Part shown: positions 1-8,816 of the stretch, piece after piece | How the letters are laid out: every line of letters begins with the position of its first letter | Numbering within the stretch: the stretch's first letter is position 1 | DNA from: Anaerolineaceae bacterium | Lineage (GTDB): Bacteria > Chloroflexota > Anaerolineae > Anaerolineales > Anaerolineaceae | NCBI GenBank assembly: GCA_017417055.1 | Contig: JAFPZX010000177.1 | Coordinates: forward strand, 29,900-93,899 | Direction of reading: 5' to 3' | DNA: 64,000 nt | The notes under the pieces: model-generated | Told to the model about the DNA's origin: nothing | What the model saw: only the letters and a program-made list of their open reading frames with translations | The model's database searches: none | Made by a program: the position numbers and the translations under genes

Positions 1-231
1 GAATTAACGTTACTATTCACTGTGTTACCAATGGAGACTGTCACCTGCGGCTCAAACCTGTGCGAGAGGGGGCTGTTCTGTTTACAGGATCACACAATAC
101 ACGAGACAGTCCCCTTCGACTCAATCATGAGTCTACGATGACAATCCGTGCATCGATGCTGCCGCGCAGCCGGTACAGCAAGATTACCCACATGTGCGTG
201 ACCTCGCAATATGGGCAGCAAACATTTAAAG
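1..231. repeat. Intergenic repeat remnants
   Basis: No gene is supported here. The stretch holds pieces of repeats seen elsewhere in the window. An ATTCAC/AATGGAG block and GACAGTCCCC-type words recur near 17.3 and 49.75 kb. A GCTGCCGCGCAGCCGG word at about 159-175 recurs in both orientations near 41.3-41.8 kb. Functions are unknown. Confidence 0.5.
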
Positions 232-264
232 AAAAAAGAACGGCAATCAATACCGCTCTTTTTT
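232..264 (-). terminator. Intrinsic terminator downstream of rpmE
   Basis: Twelve-base arms (232-243 and 253-264) pair with one mismatch around a 9-nt loop and are flanked by A6 and T6. On the minus strand it lies about 20 nt past the rpmE stop and would end the ribosomal operon. The A/T tracts make it potentially bidirectional. Confidence 0.7.
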
Positions 265-282
265 ATATTCTATCAAAAGATC

Positions 283-747
283 TTAGTCTTCGCTGCCGGG
301 AACTTCAATACCCTTGGCGCGCATGGCTTTTTTGATCTCGATCAGGCGGGACTGTCCGATACCATCGAGGTCCAGAACAGCTTTGTCGCCATCAGCCAGA
401 GCTTTCAAAACATCGGAAGCCTTTTCAAAGCCGACTTTTGCCCAGGCTTTGACACTGGCGGAGCTGACTTCAAGATCAGCGATCTTAATATTATTGACGT
501 TCTTGCCTTCTTCGCGGGTTTTCTTTTCATCCAGGAAGTCCTGGCGAGCCTGCAGACGGCGATAGAAGCGGTCAACCTGTCCTTCCATGTCGAGCAAGCG
601 CTGCTGCTGACCGGTGAAGAACGGATGGCACTTGGAGCAAACTTCAGTGCGGATTTCTTTCTTAATTGAACCCGTTGTCCAGGTATTACCGCATGCGCAG
701 GTCACCTTCGCATCGTAATAGTAAGTCGGATGGGCATCTTTTTTCAT
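283..747 (-). CDS. rpmE: Ribosomal protein bL31 with C-terminal HhH/alpha-CTD-like extension
   Basis: Large-subunit ribosomal protein bL31 of the zinc-binding type: four cysteines lie in the first 40 residues (CACGN and CSKCHPFFTG). The bL31 body covers about residues 1-70. Standard bL31 is about 65-90 residues, but this protein has 154. The extra 80 residues form a basic linker and then a segment reading IADLEVS...LDLDGIGQSRLIEIKKA, which follows the helix-hairpin-helix pattern of the RNA polymerase alpha C-terminal domain. It is the last gene of the rplU-rpmA-rpmE operon and ends at an intrinsic terminator. The bL31 call is certain; the fold of the extension is inferred from sequence pattern only. 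Confidence 0.93.
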   Translation of the reverse strand: MKKDAHPTYYYDAKVTCACGNTWTTGSIKKEIRTEVCSKCHPFFTGQQQRLLDMEGQVDRFYRRLQARQDFLDEKKTREEGKNVNNIKIADLEVSSASVKAWAKVGFEKASDVLKALADGDKAVLDLDGIGQSRLIEIKKAMRAKGIEVPGSED

Positions 748-809
748 TTCGTATTTTCCTTTCGCGATTCGTTTCTCCTGACACTTGTGAGAAACGGACG
801 AGCAAATCT

Positions 810-1073
810 TTATTCTTCCGCAGCGGGGACAATATTGACACGCTTCTGACCGGACGGAAGAGTTTCAAAAGCAACTGTACCGTCAGCAGTAGCGAACAAT
901 GTGTAATCACTGCCTACGCCAACAAATTTTCCGGGCTTAATTTTTGTGCCATGCTGGCGAACCAGGATGGTTCCGGAAAGAACAGACTGACCGCCGAAGC
1001 GTTTTACGCCCAGACGCTGTGAATTCGAATCACGACCATTGCGGCTTGAACCGCCACCCTTCTTGTGTGCCAT
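810..1073 (-). CDS. rpmA: Ribosomal protein bL27
   Basis: Full-length bL27 (87 aa), whose flexible N-terminus reaches the peptidyl-transferase centre. The family signature is clear: [16 protein letters not shown] at the start, then LGVKRFGGQ and ILVRQHGTK. There is no N-terminal cleavable extension of the kind seen in many Firmicutes, so no Prp-type processing is expected. It starts 6 nt after the rplU stop, with an AAGGGG ribosome-binding sequence overlapping the rplU end. This is the standard rplU-rpmA order. Confidence 0.97.
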   Translation of the reverse strand: MAHKKGGGSSRNGRDSNSQRLGVKRFGGQSVLSGTILVRQHGTKIKPGKFVGVGSDYTLFATADGTVAFETLPSGQKRVNIVPAAEE

Positions 1074-1079
1074 TTCTCA

Positions 1080-1397
1080 TTACCCCTTAATTGATTCAAT
1101 CTTAATCCGAGTGTAAACCTGGCGATGGCCGGTCTTTACACGATAATGCTTCTTCGGGCGATATTTGAAAACAATAATTTTCGGGCCCTTTTCCTCACCG
1201 ACAACAGTACCTTCAACAGTTGCACCCTTTACATAAGGAGCACCGACGGAGACAGCGTCGTCATTTACGAAGAGCAGAACATCATTCAGATTGACCTTAG
1301 AGCCGGGTTCGGCATCAATCAGGCGGTCCACGACGATGTCTGAACCTTCAACGGCTTTGTACTGCTTGCCGCCGCTTTCAACGATTGCGTATTTCAT
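1080..1397 (-). CDS. rplU: Ribosomal protein bL21
   Basis: Full-length bL21 (105 aa), a 23S rRNA-binding protein. It begins MKYAIVESGGKQYKA and ends with the basic YRPKKHYRVKTGHRQ region that defines the family. I chose the internal ATG at 1397 over an in-frame upstream codon because it gives the canonical N-terminus and has GGAG eight bases upstream. It is the first gene of the operon and lies about 107 nt downstream of a near-consensus promoter. That leaves a leader long enough for autoregulation. Confidence 0.96.
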   Translation of the reverse strand: MKYAIVESGGKQYKAVEGSDIVVDRLIDAEPGSKVNLNDVLLFVNDDAVSVGAPYVKGATVEGTVVGEEKGPKIIVFKYRPKKHYRVKTGHRQVYTRIKIESIKG

Positions 1398-1510
1398 TCC
1401 TTTTTCTCCAATCTTCACTTCACCTTTTTCCCCGCGTTTTTCACCGCCGGGTCAAGGGGAAGTTGGCTTAAATCAGTTTTTCCCCGGTTGCCCGTTTCGA
1501 AACCTTTATT

Positions 1511-1538
1511 ATTATACATAAAACAAAACTCTTGTCAA
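1511..1538 (-). promoter_or_regulatory. Consensus promoter of the rplU operon
   Basis: On the minus strand TTGACA (1538-1533) and TATAAT (1516-1511) are perfect -35 and -10 hexamers with a 16-bp spacer. Transcription should begin near 1504. The leader contains GGGGAA and TTCCCC blocks that could pair, but no known L21 leader motif was recognised. Confidence 0.85.
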
Positions 1539-1570
1539 TTGCAATTTCAAAAATCATGCACTTTTTATTA

Positions 1571-1743
1571 AGGTGTCAGGTGTCTGGTTTTAGGTATCAG
1601 AGATAGGAAACCGTTGATTAACTGGGACAATGAGGACATTCACCGGTATTCCTCTCCCCTTGTTCCATGTTTTTCCGAATTAATCAGCGAATTCCTAACG
1701 TCTGCCATCTTACGTCATACGTCTTATTTCTTACGTCTAACAA
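1571..1743. repeat. Two heptad-repeat tracts
   Basis: Tract 1571-1612 reads as six 7-bp units beginning AGGTGTC AGGTGTC. Tract 1695-1743 reads as seven units in one register (CTAACGT, CTGCCAT, CTTACGT, CATACGT, CTTATTT, CTTACGT, CTAACAA). The second matches the arrays near 23.3 kb and, inverted, 43.2 kb. Between them (about 1624-1664) is a GGGACAA/CTTGTTCC hairpin related to one at about 16.4 kb. Confidence 0.75.
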
Positions 1744-1823
1744 GATTCAAATCATGTATAATAAATTATCCGAAACCGTCCGGATATCAGACGGCAGTTA
1801 TTTTCTTATTGAAAGCAGTATCT

Positions 1824-3074
1824 ATGGAAAACAAAACATTCACCAACATCCGCTCCTTACTGGAAGCGCTTGCAAAAGCAATGAACCTCATCAACCCGGA
1901 GGTTGAACATCACCACGAGCAAACCGCTTATTTGTCATACTTCATAGCACGGCAGATGAACCTTGACATCGAACAGATCCATACTGTTATCTATGCCGCG
2001 TTTCTGCATGATGTGGGCGGAGCCATGCTCGATGAACCGACGTCTGTCATTGAAATCGAAAGCGAAGCAGAAAAATACGCCAAAATCGGGGCGGAAATGC
2101 TGCGCGATTTGCCGTATTTCAGCGATATTGCCTCTGTCATTGCATACTGTCAGACAAATTGGCAAAACGTTCTGGCTGAATCATCCCAAAACAAACCATG
2201 TGCCCGGTTAGCCTCCATCGTTCACCTTGCGGATGCGGCTTCTTTATGCCTGAACCCTGAAAAACGTGTTCTGAACCAGGTGAAAGACATTTGCAGCATA
2301 ATCGAATCCGGAAAAGGCACATATTTCATGCCGGAAGCGGTCGAGGCTTTTCTCAGTCTGCGGCCATATGAGACGATCTGGCTGGACGCAATGGAAAATC
2401 CGAATTTTCTGTTTTATTTCACCGGGGATATCCATCAAGTCACATTGGAACAGACAGCCGATCTCACCAAGCTGATGTCCCGGATCATTGACTACCGCAG
2501 TTCATTCACCGCCATGCATTCCGCAGGCGTTGCCACCACTGCGTTCGAATTAGCCAGGCTCTCAGGAATGTCTGAAGAAGATTGTCTGAAAATGGAAATC
2601 GCCGGTAACCTTCATGACCTGGGGAAACTGGTTGTACCGCGTGAGATACTGGAAAAACCGGGAAAACTCACTCCGGAAGAATTCAATGTAATCAAGGAAC
2701 ATACATATTACACCCGTCTTATCCTGATGGGAATCGATGGATTTGAGAACATCGCGGACTGGGCAGCGTATCATCATGAAAAACTGAATGGCAAAGGGTA
2801 TCCATTCCATCTTTCCGCAGAACACTTGGATCTCGGTTCGCGGATTATGGCTGTGGCGGATATTTTTTCTGCCATCACCGAAGTTCGTCCCTATCGTGCA
2901 GGGATGCAGAAGGACCAGGTCATCCGCATTCTCAAAGAGGATGTGGAAAGCGGCGCCATCTGCGGAGATATCGTCAATTTGCTTATTGAAAACTACGATC
3001 AGATCGACGCTGAACGTGACCGCAAATCAAGAGAAGCAGGGAAACGATATTTCGAAAATATAAACTTAGGATAA
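1824..3074 (+). CDS. HD / HD-GYP domain phosphohydrolase
   Basis: Protein of 416 aa with two HD-type domains. The N-terminal HD keeps a HD pair at residues 62-63 (LHDVGG). The C-terminal half is a canonical HD-GYP domain, with HDLGK at 264-268 and the HHE...GKGYP signature from about residue 317. HD-GYP enzymes hydrolyse cyclic di-GMP (some cyclic GMP-AMP) using a two- or three-metal centre. There is no receiver, sensor or membrane segment, so the input may be the degenerate N-terminal HD. I start at the ATG at 1824 because the upstream in-frame codons run through heptad repeats. A TATAAT lies at 1757-1762. It is monocistronic, and its TAA stop directly precedes a palindromic element. Confidence 0.85.
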   Translation: MENKTFTNIRSLLEALAKAMNLINPEVEHHHEQTAYLSYFIARQMNLDIEQIHTVIYAAFLHDVGGAMLDEPTSVIEIESEAEKYAKIGAEMLRDLPYFSDIASVIAYCQTNWQNVLAESSQNKPCARLASIVHLADAASLCLNPEKRVLNQVKDICSIIESGKGTYFMPEAVEAFLSLRPYETIWLDAMENPNFLFYFTGDIHQVTLEQTADLTKLMSRIIDYRSSFTAMHSAGVATTAFELARLSGMSEEDCLKMEIAGNLHDLGKLVVPREILEKPGKLTPEEFNVIKEHTYYTRLILMGIDGFENIADWAAYHHEKLNGKGYPFHLSAEHLDLGSRIMAVADIFSAITEVRPYRAGMQKDQVIRILKEDVESGAICGDIVNLLIENYDQIDAERDRKSREAGKRYFENINLG

Positions 3075-3161
3075 CGCTGATTAATAACAGCATAGGAGCG
3101 GAGACAGTTCTGCGCGAAGCGCAGAACTGTCTCCGTAGTCAATTAATTGAAAAAATCAGCG
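3073..3161. repeat. REP-like palindrome with inverted ends
   Basis: The core at 3099-3135 is a perfect 17-bp stem with a GAA loop (GACAGTTCTGCGC / GCGCAGAACTGTC). It is bracketed by an AACGCTGATTAAT left end just after the HD-GYP stop and an imperfect inverted copy at 3142-3161. That right end overlaps the last codons and the TGA stop of the convergent gene. It may act as a bidirectional transcription end. Confidence 0.7.
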
Positions 3162-4907
3162 GGTGATTTTTACCGCCGGGCGAACAGAATCCTGAGAGCT
3201 GTAGACATAAATGCCGTTGTGGTGAATGCTGCCGTCGGTATAAACATAAGCCGCATTCTGTAAATCGAAGCCGTTGTCCCGCAGCCACCAGCTCGCTGAA
3301 TCGTTTTCAACATTCGCACCGCGGTTCAATGCATATCGCGTCGCTTCCGCAAGACGGCTTTTGTCTGAAGCAAAATATGATTCTGCTTCATCGGCATCCA
3401 GCAAATAAACATGATCTTCTGTAACAATCGGTTCCGCGTCAGGGATTTGTGTATGATTTGTCACGAGTTGAATCCGCTGATGTTCGTCCAATGAAAAGGC
3501 ATCATTATAAAAAATATCATTCAGCCATTGCCGCAACCCGCATGACTCCCAGTCCGCGCCTTCCGGGTCATCATGATAAGAATGAACATCCAATGCATAA
3601 CGGCTGATCAGCGTAAGTACATCATCCTGCCGGTCCAAAATCATCCATTCGATGGGTTCTCTCCCATTGTCCAGGTTATTGTCCTGTTCATACTGCCCGA
3701 ATTTGATGATCCCTCCAACGACGTAAAGAGCATCTTCCTGCCGTTTCTGTTCTGCCAGTAACTGATCAGCTTCGGCTGCTTTATCGGCACTATCTTTATA
3801 AGCAGCTAAAGACCGAAACGCAGCGGCAGCCTCTCCGTATTTTTCGTTATTCATAAGCGTAACAGCCGCCTGATAGGACCTTTCCGAAAGTGCCAGTTCA
3901 CATTCCCGGACTTTGTCGTTACTGTCCATAAACCCGTTCAATTCGGTAAATAATTTTGCCGCTTCCGAATATGCACCGTTCCGCATCAGGTTCGATGCAT
4001 TATTATATTTTGCCAGTGGGATAATGCCAAATATCATTCCACAGGCAAGGGCAATGGCAAGCAAAATTCCTGCCCCGATCAGGAAATTCCGCTTTTGCTT
4101 TGCCGCAGCTGCTTTTTCCATATCGGAAATCAGGTTACGGCATAAGTCAGCTTTTTGACCTGCATCTTTCCATTCACGGATCGATTCATATTGCGCGAGA
4201 GCTTCCCTGAGCTGCTGAATATTTGTGCAATCCTGGGGATTTGCCGCTTCCGAATAAATCTTGTCCTTTCGGAGAGTTTCCGCTTTTTCAATACAAATAT
4301 CCCGGTTTTCTATACATATATTCCGCTTATCAACAGCATCCTTATAATTATCCAGGCATGCATAGGCATCCGCAGCTGCCTGCCAGCTTTTTTCATCATC
4401 AGCAGCAGCCATCAGGGCTTCCGCCTTCTCATAAAGCGAATTCTTTTTATCCGACTCCAAAGTCTCAAGACACTGCTGCATGAGCTGTTCGGAATCACGA
4501 TATTTAGCGATTTGACGGAACATTTCAGCCGCGGAAGCCAGTTCGGATTCATTCTTTGCATTAGCCATCCGCTGCTTTGCACGGAGATAATAATTCTCAT
4601 ACGGGGCTGCCTGCAGGAAAGCTTTGATACCGGGATCAGCATAATACAGAGCATATTTAAAGTTATCAGAACCCGTATAAACAGACTCGGTATGAAGCAG
4701 ATCATTGGGTTCTTTCAGTCGGAATTCAGCAAGGAGTTTTCCAAGATAAGCAGGACCATATCCGGGCAGTAAGCGAAGGACATAATTACAGCACGCATCA
4801 GCCTGTTGAAAATCACCGGCTTGCAAACAATTATTCATCCGGGCCATCACAGCATTTATCTCACTGTAATCCCTGCTACCGTAACCATATCCCATTTGAT
4901 TTTCCAT
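3156..4907 (-). CDS. TPR-like membrane protein with C-terminal DUF6273 domain
   Basis: Protein of 583 aa in three parts. Residues 1-270 are helical, TPR-like repeats rich in Ala, Tyr and Asp (units such as YKDAVDKRN). A single membrane helix follows at about 275-298 (FLIGAGILLAIALACGMIFG), then two more repeat units (SEAAKLFTELN, GEAAAAFRSLA). The C-terminal 190 residues resemble the DUF6273 domain (IKFGQYEQD, PIEWMILDRQ, SWWLRDNG, VRPAVKI). DUF6273 is common in surface-associated proteins of anaerobes and has no assigned activity. The helix probably places the two halves on opposite sides of the membrane. It is a single gene. Confidence 0.75.
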   Translation of the reverse strand: MENQMGYGYGSRDYSEINAVMARMNNCLQAGDFQQADACCNYVLRLLPGYGPAYLGKLLAEFRLKEPNDLLHTESVYTGSDNFKYALYYADPGIKAFLQAAPYENYYLRAKQRMANAKNESELASAAEMFRQIAKYRDSEQLMQQCLETLESDKKNSLYEKAEALMAAADDEKSWQAAADAYACLDNYKDAVDKRNICIENRDICIEKAETLRKDKIYSEAANPQDCTNIQQLREALAQYESIREWKDAGQKADLCRNLISDMEKAAAAKQKRNFLIGAGILLAIALACGMIFGIIPLAKYNNASNLMRNGAYSEAAKLFTELNGFMDSNDKVRECELALSERSYQAAVTLMNNEKYGEAAAAFRSLAAYKDSADKAAEADQLLAEQKRQEDALYVVGGIIKFGQYEQDNNLDNGREPIEWMILDRQDDVLTLISRYALDVHSYHDDPEGADWESCGLRQWLNDIFYNDAFSLDEHQRIQLVTNHTQIPDAEPIVTEDHVYLLDADEAESYFASDKSRLAEATRYALNRGANVENDSASWWLRDNGFDLQNAAYVYTDGSIHHNGIYVYSSQDSVRPAVKITR

Positions 4908-4963
4908 GTTTTTTCCTGCAATTTGTTCTGAATATTCATCCTTGAGGCATCGCCAATCTACAA

Positions 4964-4992
4964 GTATAACACATTATCAGATTTTTTCTGAA
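4964..4992 (-). promoter_or_regulatory. Probable promoter of the TPR/DUF6273 gene
   Basis: On the minus strand a TTCAGA -35 (4992-4987) and TTATAC -10 (4969-4964) are 17 bp apart, about 50 nt before the start codon. The -35 is only a partial match. Confidence 0.45.
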
Positions 4993-5167
4993 ACACATAT
5001 AAATCTCCTTAGCGTACTTATTTCTAAACATTCACTGGAATGGTATTTTATAATTCAAAGTGTACTGCTCAGAAATTTCTGCTCCGGTGCCGGTACAGAT
5101 CGAAAAAATTCTGAACAGAAACAAAATTACGGCAGAAATTACCGGATGCAGGCAATTTGACATTTTA

Positions 5168-5287
5168 GAAAACGCTGATTTATTCGCCTGAGTCAAAAGT
5201 GATCTGTTTTTGTTGATTCAGACTTGAGTCAACAGAATTGACCGCATTGACTCTTTCAGCGAAGAACAGCCATAAATCAGCGTTTCC
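5168..5287. repeat. MITE-like element with 16-bp terminal inverted repeats
   Basis: The ends GAAAACGCTGATTTAT (5168-5183) and ATAAATCAGCGTTTCC (5272-5287) match as inverted repeats at 15 of 16 positions. The 88-bp interior has no coding potential and carries TGAGTCAA/TTGACTC-type words shared with other hairpins of this window. It lies just upstream of the CPBP gene. Confidence 0.7.
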
Positions 5288-5320
5288 TTATATTGTTGAC
5301 AAAGAAAGGAATTATTTATA

Positions 5321-6286
5321 ATGACTGAAAATATCGCACGAAAAACATTTTCCCGTATCGGCTTTGCTCAGGTAGCCGGGATCGCGGCAACAATCCTCAT
5401 CGGACAATTTGCTTTAGCTCCGCTTGCCACAGCCGAAAACATGCAAAAGATCATTGATATGCTGGGGCCATCAGCACTTTTGCTGTTAATATATGTCCCG
5501 CAGATTGCGTATCTGCTCCTTTATTGGCTGGTCGTCAGAACAATGCCGAAAATGGAATGGCAGAAAGAAACATTGAGCTTCGGAACGCTCGTGAAAATTT
5601 TCTTGATGATGTATGCTGTCTCCAGCGTAATCAATCAGATTGGGACCGCAATCACAAAAACCGCTCCGGCGGGCGGAGATTTCCAGCTGGATTTGATCGC
5701 GAAAATGGAATCGACCAGACTGCCAATGGCCATCGCAATTCCTGTCGTGATCGGTCCGATTTTGGAAGAATTGATTTTCCGAAAGCTCATGCTGGACAGA
5801 ACCAGAGCATATGGCGAAAAAACAGCCATCATTTTCTCCGCTATCTGCTTCGGGCTTTTCCATGGAAATCTGACACAGTTCCTTTATGCCGGATGTGTCG
5901 GACTGTTCCTTGGATATGTGTACTGTAAGACAGGAAAAGTTCTTTATACCATGATCATGCATATACTGCTGAATGGCACCAGCTCGATCATTCTGCTGTT
6001 GGTCCCAATGCTTGAACAACAGGACCAGAACAGCGTGGCTATCGGGGGAATCAGTCTTCTTTTGATATTCCTGATACTCGGAATTATGACAGTCATGGGA
6101 TTCATTCTTCTATTCCGCTGGATCAAACAAAAAAAATTCGTTTTTGATGAGTCAATGCCCGATTTCATCCCGCAGAATGAGGTACTGAAAACCGTCTATC
6201 TGAACCCCGGTGTAATTCTGCTGTTTGTGATCGAAATTGCGACGATTATTACCACGTTATTCAACATTTCTCTCCCCTGGGAGTAA
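5321..6286 (+). CDS. CPBP-family intramembrane metalloprotease
   Basis: Polytopic membrane protein of 321 aa with the CPBP (Abi/CAAX/Rce1-type) motifs. These are EELIFRK with the paired Glu at 149-150 and Arg154, FGLFH with His181, and HILLN with His214 and Asn218. These residues form the intramembrane active site of Rce1-type glutamate proteases. There are about eight hydrophobic segments. Bacterial members process peptides or act in immunity and scaffolding roles, and the substrate here is unknown. The start is supported by AAAGGA eight bases upstream. The gene ends 29 nt before larE and may be cotranscribed with it. Confidence 0.9.
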   Translation: MTENIARKTFSRIGFAQVAGIAATILIGQFALAPLATAENMQKIIDMLGPSALLLLIYVPQIAYLLLYWLVVRTMPKMEWQKETLSFGTLVKIFLMMYAVSSVINQIGTAITKTAPAGGDFQLDLIAKMESTRLPMAIAIPVVIGPILEELIFRKLMLDRTRAYGEKTAIIFSAICFGLFHGNLTQFLYAGCVGLFLGYVYCKTGKVLYTMIMHILLNGTSSIILLLVPMLEQQDQNSVAIGGISLLLIFLILGIMTVMGFILLFRWIKQKKFVFDESMPDFIPQNEVLKTVYLNPGVILLFVIEIATIITTLFNISLPWE

Positions 6287-6315
6287 GAGATCATTATCGG
6301 ATTTGGGAGTATTTT

Positions 6316-7062
6316 ATGAAAATTGAAGAATTTTTTGCACAGCATCCCCAAACCGCCATCGCCTTTTCAGGCGGGGTTGATTCCTCCTATCTGTTGTACG
6401 CCGCGAAAAAATACGGTAAAGAAGTTCAGGCATACTACGTAAAATCTGCCTTTCAGCCTCAATTTGAGATGGATGACGCAATGCGACTGGCTGCCGATAT
6501 TGATGTTCCGGTTAAAGTCCTGCAGGCGGATGTTCTGGCGTCCGAAATCGTTACCGACAATCCCGCGGACCGCTGCTACCACTGCAAGAGGGTGATTTTC
6601 GGCATGATCCTCAAGGCCGCAGCGAAAGACCATTTTTCGGTTCTGCTGGATGGCACCAACGCGTCCGATGACGCAAACGACCGGCCCGGAATGAGAGCAC
6701 TGAAAGAGCTGCAAGTGCTTTCCCCGCTTCGTGAATGCGGCCTCACCAAAGATGAAGTCCGCAGACGGTCCAAAGAAGCAGGCCTGTTCACCTGGGACAA
6801 ACCCGCCTATGCCTGTCTGGCGACCCGGATCCCGACAGGGGAAAAAATTACAGCGGACAAACTGAAAGCCACAGAAGAAGCGGAAGATTACCTTTTTTCC
6901 CTTGGGCTCACAAATTTCCGCGTCAGAAGATTTGCGGATGCGGCGCGAATTCAGGTTCCTGCCGATCAAATCGGGATTATCATGAATAACAGGGAAATGA
7001 TTCTCGACAGGTTCAAAAAAGACTATAAAGCAGTTCTGCTGGATTTGGAAGTGAGAAAATGA
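6316..7062 (+). CDS. larE: LarE, ATP-dependent sacrificial sulfur transferase
   Basis: LarE (248 aa) adenylates and thiolates the pyridinium dicarboxylate made by LarB, towards the nickel-pincer nucleotide cofactor. The PP-loop SGGVDSS is at residues 18-24. The conserved KPAYACLATRIPTG segment carries Cys167, probably equivalent to the sulfur-donating cysteine of single-cysteine LarE enzymes. A further CYHCK pair (87/90) is present, so a [4Fe-4S]-type sulfur carrier is not excluded without alignment. It overlaps larB by 4 nt (ATGA). No larC or larA lies in the window. Confidence 0.92.
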   Translation: MKIEEFFAQHPQTAIAFSGGVDSSYLLYAAKKYGKEVQAYYVKSAFQPQFEMDDAMRLAADIDVPVKVLQADVLASEIVTDNPADRCYHCKRVIFGMILKAAAKDHFSVLLDGTNASDDANDRPGMRALKELQVLSPLRECGLTKDEVRRRSKEAGLFTWDKPAYACLATRIPTGEKITADKLKATEEAEDYLFSLGLTNFRVRRFADAARIQVPADQIGIIMNNREMILDRFKKDYKAVLLDLEVRK

Positions 7063-7826
7063 AAAATGAGACTCGGGCAACATTGGAAGCCTTACAGGCC
7101 GGGAAAATTTCGGTCGATGAGGCACTTTTAGCCATCAAAAAGGAACCATTCGAAGATATCGGCTATGCGAAAATAGACCTGCACCGCGGGATCCGGCAGG
7201 GTGTTCCTGAAGTGATCTACGGAGCAGGAAAAACAGCCGAACAAATTTCCGGCATCATCAGCCTGATGAAGCGAAACAACCAGAAAAACATCCTGATTAC
7301 ACGTATGTCTGCCGAAAAAGCTGAATCCGTTTGCAAAATACACCCCATGACTTACCATGATGATGCCCGGATCGGCATCATCGGGAAAATTCCCGTGGCG
7401 GATGGAATCGGGACGATCGTGGTAGCCACCGGCGGAACCAGCGACATCCCGGTTGCGGAGGAAGCCGCTCTGACGGCTGAAGTCTTCGGGAACAAGGTCA
7501 CCCGTTTATATGACGTCGGCGTTGCCGGACTGCACCGGATGCTGGCCCATATGGACGAGATCATGAGCGCCACCGTGATCATCGCGATTGCGGGCATGGA
7601 AGGCGCTTTAGCCAGTGTAATCGGCGGCCTGGCCGACTGCCCCGTGATCGCCGTCCCGACCAGCATCGGCTACGGAGCTTCCTTCAACGGCCTTTCAGCA
7701 CTGCTTTCCATGCTGAATTCATGCGCAAGCGGCGTTTCCGTCGTCAACATCGACAACGGGTTCGGCGCGGGGTATCTGGCGAGCATGATCAACCACATAG
7801 GCAATTCAGAACAAAAAAAATGCTAA
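7059..7826 (+). CDS. larB: LarB, NaAD carboxylase/hydrolase
   Basis: LarB (255 aa) carboxylates nicotinic acid adenine dinucleotide and cleaves its phosphoanhydride bond, the first step of nickel-pincer cofactor synthesis. The C-terminal half is the PurE/AIR-carboxylase-like domain, with VVATGGTSDIPVAEEA, LYDVGVAGLHR and AIAGMEGALASVIGGL. The N-terminal helical part (LEALQAGKISVDEAL) is typical. Start and order fit translational coupling to larE. The TAA stop overlaps a TAACGCTGA word, the left-end word of the inverted-end repeats seen elsewhere. Confidence 0.93.
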   Translation: MKNETRATLEALQAGKISVDEALLAIKKEPFEDIGYAKIDLHRGIRQGVPEVIYGAGKTAEQISGIISLMKRNNQKNILITRMSAEKAESVCKIHPMTYHDDARIGIIGKIPVADGIGTIVVATGGTSDIPVAEEAALTAEVFGNKVTRLYDVGVAGLHRMLAHMDEIMSATVIIAIAGMEGALASVIGGLADCPVIAVPTSIGYGASFNGLSALLSMLNSCASGVSVVNIDNGFGAGYLASMINHIGNSEQKKC

Positions 7827-7857
7827 CGCTGATCCTGACCGTTGGCATATACCACAA

Positions 7858-7988
7858 TGGGACGATTACTCCGGAACCATCCCTTAATGAATGACTTTGC
7901 ACGGGAAATAAGGCTGATTCCGAAAAGAATGACGACAACTCCTCGATGTGACAAACCATACACGGGACGGTTCCGGAGTAACCGTCCC
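7858..7988. repeat. GGGACGGTT palindrome pair between convergent operons
   Basis: An inverted copy near 7859-7884 and a palindromic copy near 7960-7986 (GGACGGTTCC then GTAACCGTCC) lie between larB and the ABC permease. A close relative is at 42286-42307. The element could terminate both converging transcripts. Confidence 0.5.
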
Positions 7989-8006
7989 AAATCAAAATGA
8001 CTTTCC

Positions 8007-8816
8007 TTACAAATCAATCTCAGATCTGCGTGACTGAAGTCCCAAACTGATAAAATAAAACGACAAACACAGCAGCATAATACACGCACCCGGCGGCAGC
8101 AGATAATGAAACGCCCGGCGCATAAAGGCACCGCGGCGGTAGGCCAGGTTCACCATGGTACCCCAGGTCGGATGATAAACATCACCGATCCCGAGAAAGC
8201 TCAGCGTCGACTCCATCATGATACACGAATTAATTCCCATCAGAAACCGGGAAAGCAGCAGGTCGTAAAGATTCGGCAGAATATGACAAAAAATAATATG
8301 GAGCCGGCTGTACCCCTGCACAACACAGCTTTCAATAAAAGGCTGGCTGTTGAGATGGATCACCCGCGCGCGGACATTACGGGCTGTGCCGACCCAGCTG
8401 AACACCGCAATCAGGAAAATCAGATTCACCGTCGAATGTCCGACAAATGCGGAAAGGACGATCAGCGAGATCAATCCCGGCAGCAGCATAAAAATATTGA
8501 TCAATCCATTGAAAAGCGTTCCGGGAAAACCGTTCAGCGTAGAAAGCATGCCAATCACGGTTCCCAGCGCGATCATCAGGATGCTGCCGGAAAGCCCGAT
8601 CAGGAGCGTTTCCCGCGTGCCATGAACCAGTTCCGTAAAAATGTCATACCCAAGCGAATTAGTCCCCAACACATGATCGGCAGACGGGGCAAGCCAGGGC
8701 CGGAACATATCTTTCAGCCCGTAAGGCGTAAACACACCGGGGAAAGCCGCCATCACCAGGAAAAATCCGAGCAGAAAACAGCCAAGGATCAGCATGATTC
8801 TGTACGTCGTATTCAT
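8007..8816 (-). CDS. ABC transporter permease, OppC/DppC/NikC type
   Basis: Inner-membrane permease of 269 aa with the N-terminal OppC features (APSADHVLGTNSLGYDIF) followed by about five transmembrane helices. The binding-protein-dependent transport segment is ESCVVQGYSRLHIIFCHILPN. This loop, of the EAA type, contacts the ATPase pair. It is the last gene of the transporter operon and overlaps the upstream permease by 4 nt. The substrate class is peptides, nickel or metallophores. The neighbouring larEB genes favour nickel, but this is inference. Confidence 0.88.
   Translation of the reverse strand: MNTTYRIMLILGCFLLGFFLVMAAFPGVFTPYGLKDMFRPWLAPSADHVLGTNSLGYDIFTELVHGTRETLLIGLSGSILMIALGTVIGMLSTLNGFPGTLFNGLINIFMLLPGLISLIVLSAFVGHSTVNLIFLIAVFSWVGTARNVRARVIHLNSQPFIESCVVQGYSRLHIIFCHILPNLYDLLLSRFLMGINSCIMMESTLSFLGIGDVYHPTWGTMVNLAYRRGAFMRRAFHYLLPPGACIMLLCLSFYFISLGLQSRRSEIDL

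Noticed and set aside
60-669. Short plus-strand frames opposite rpmE
   Set aside because: No family resemblance or ribosome-binding sites; bL31 on the other strand is certain.
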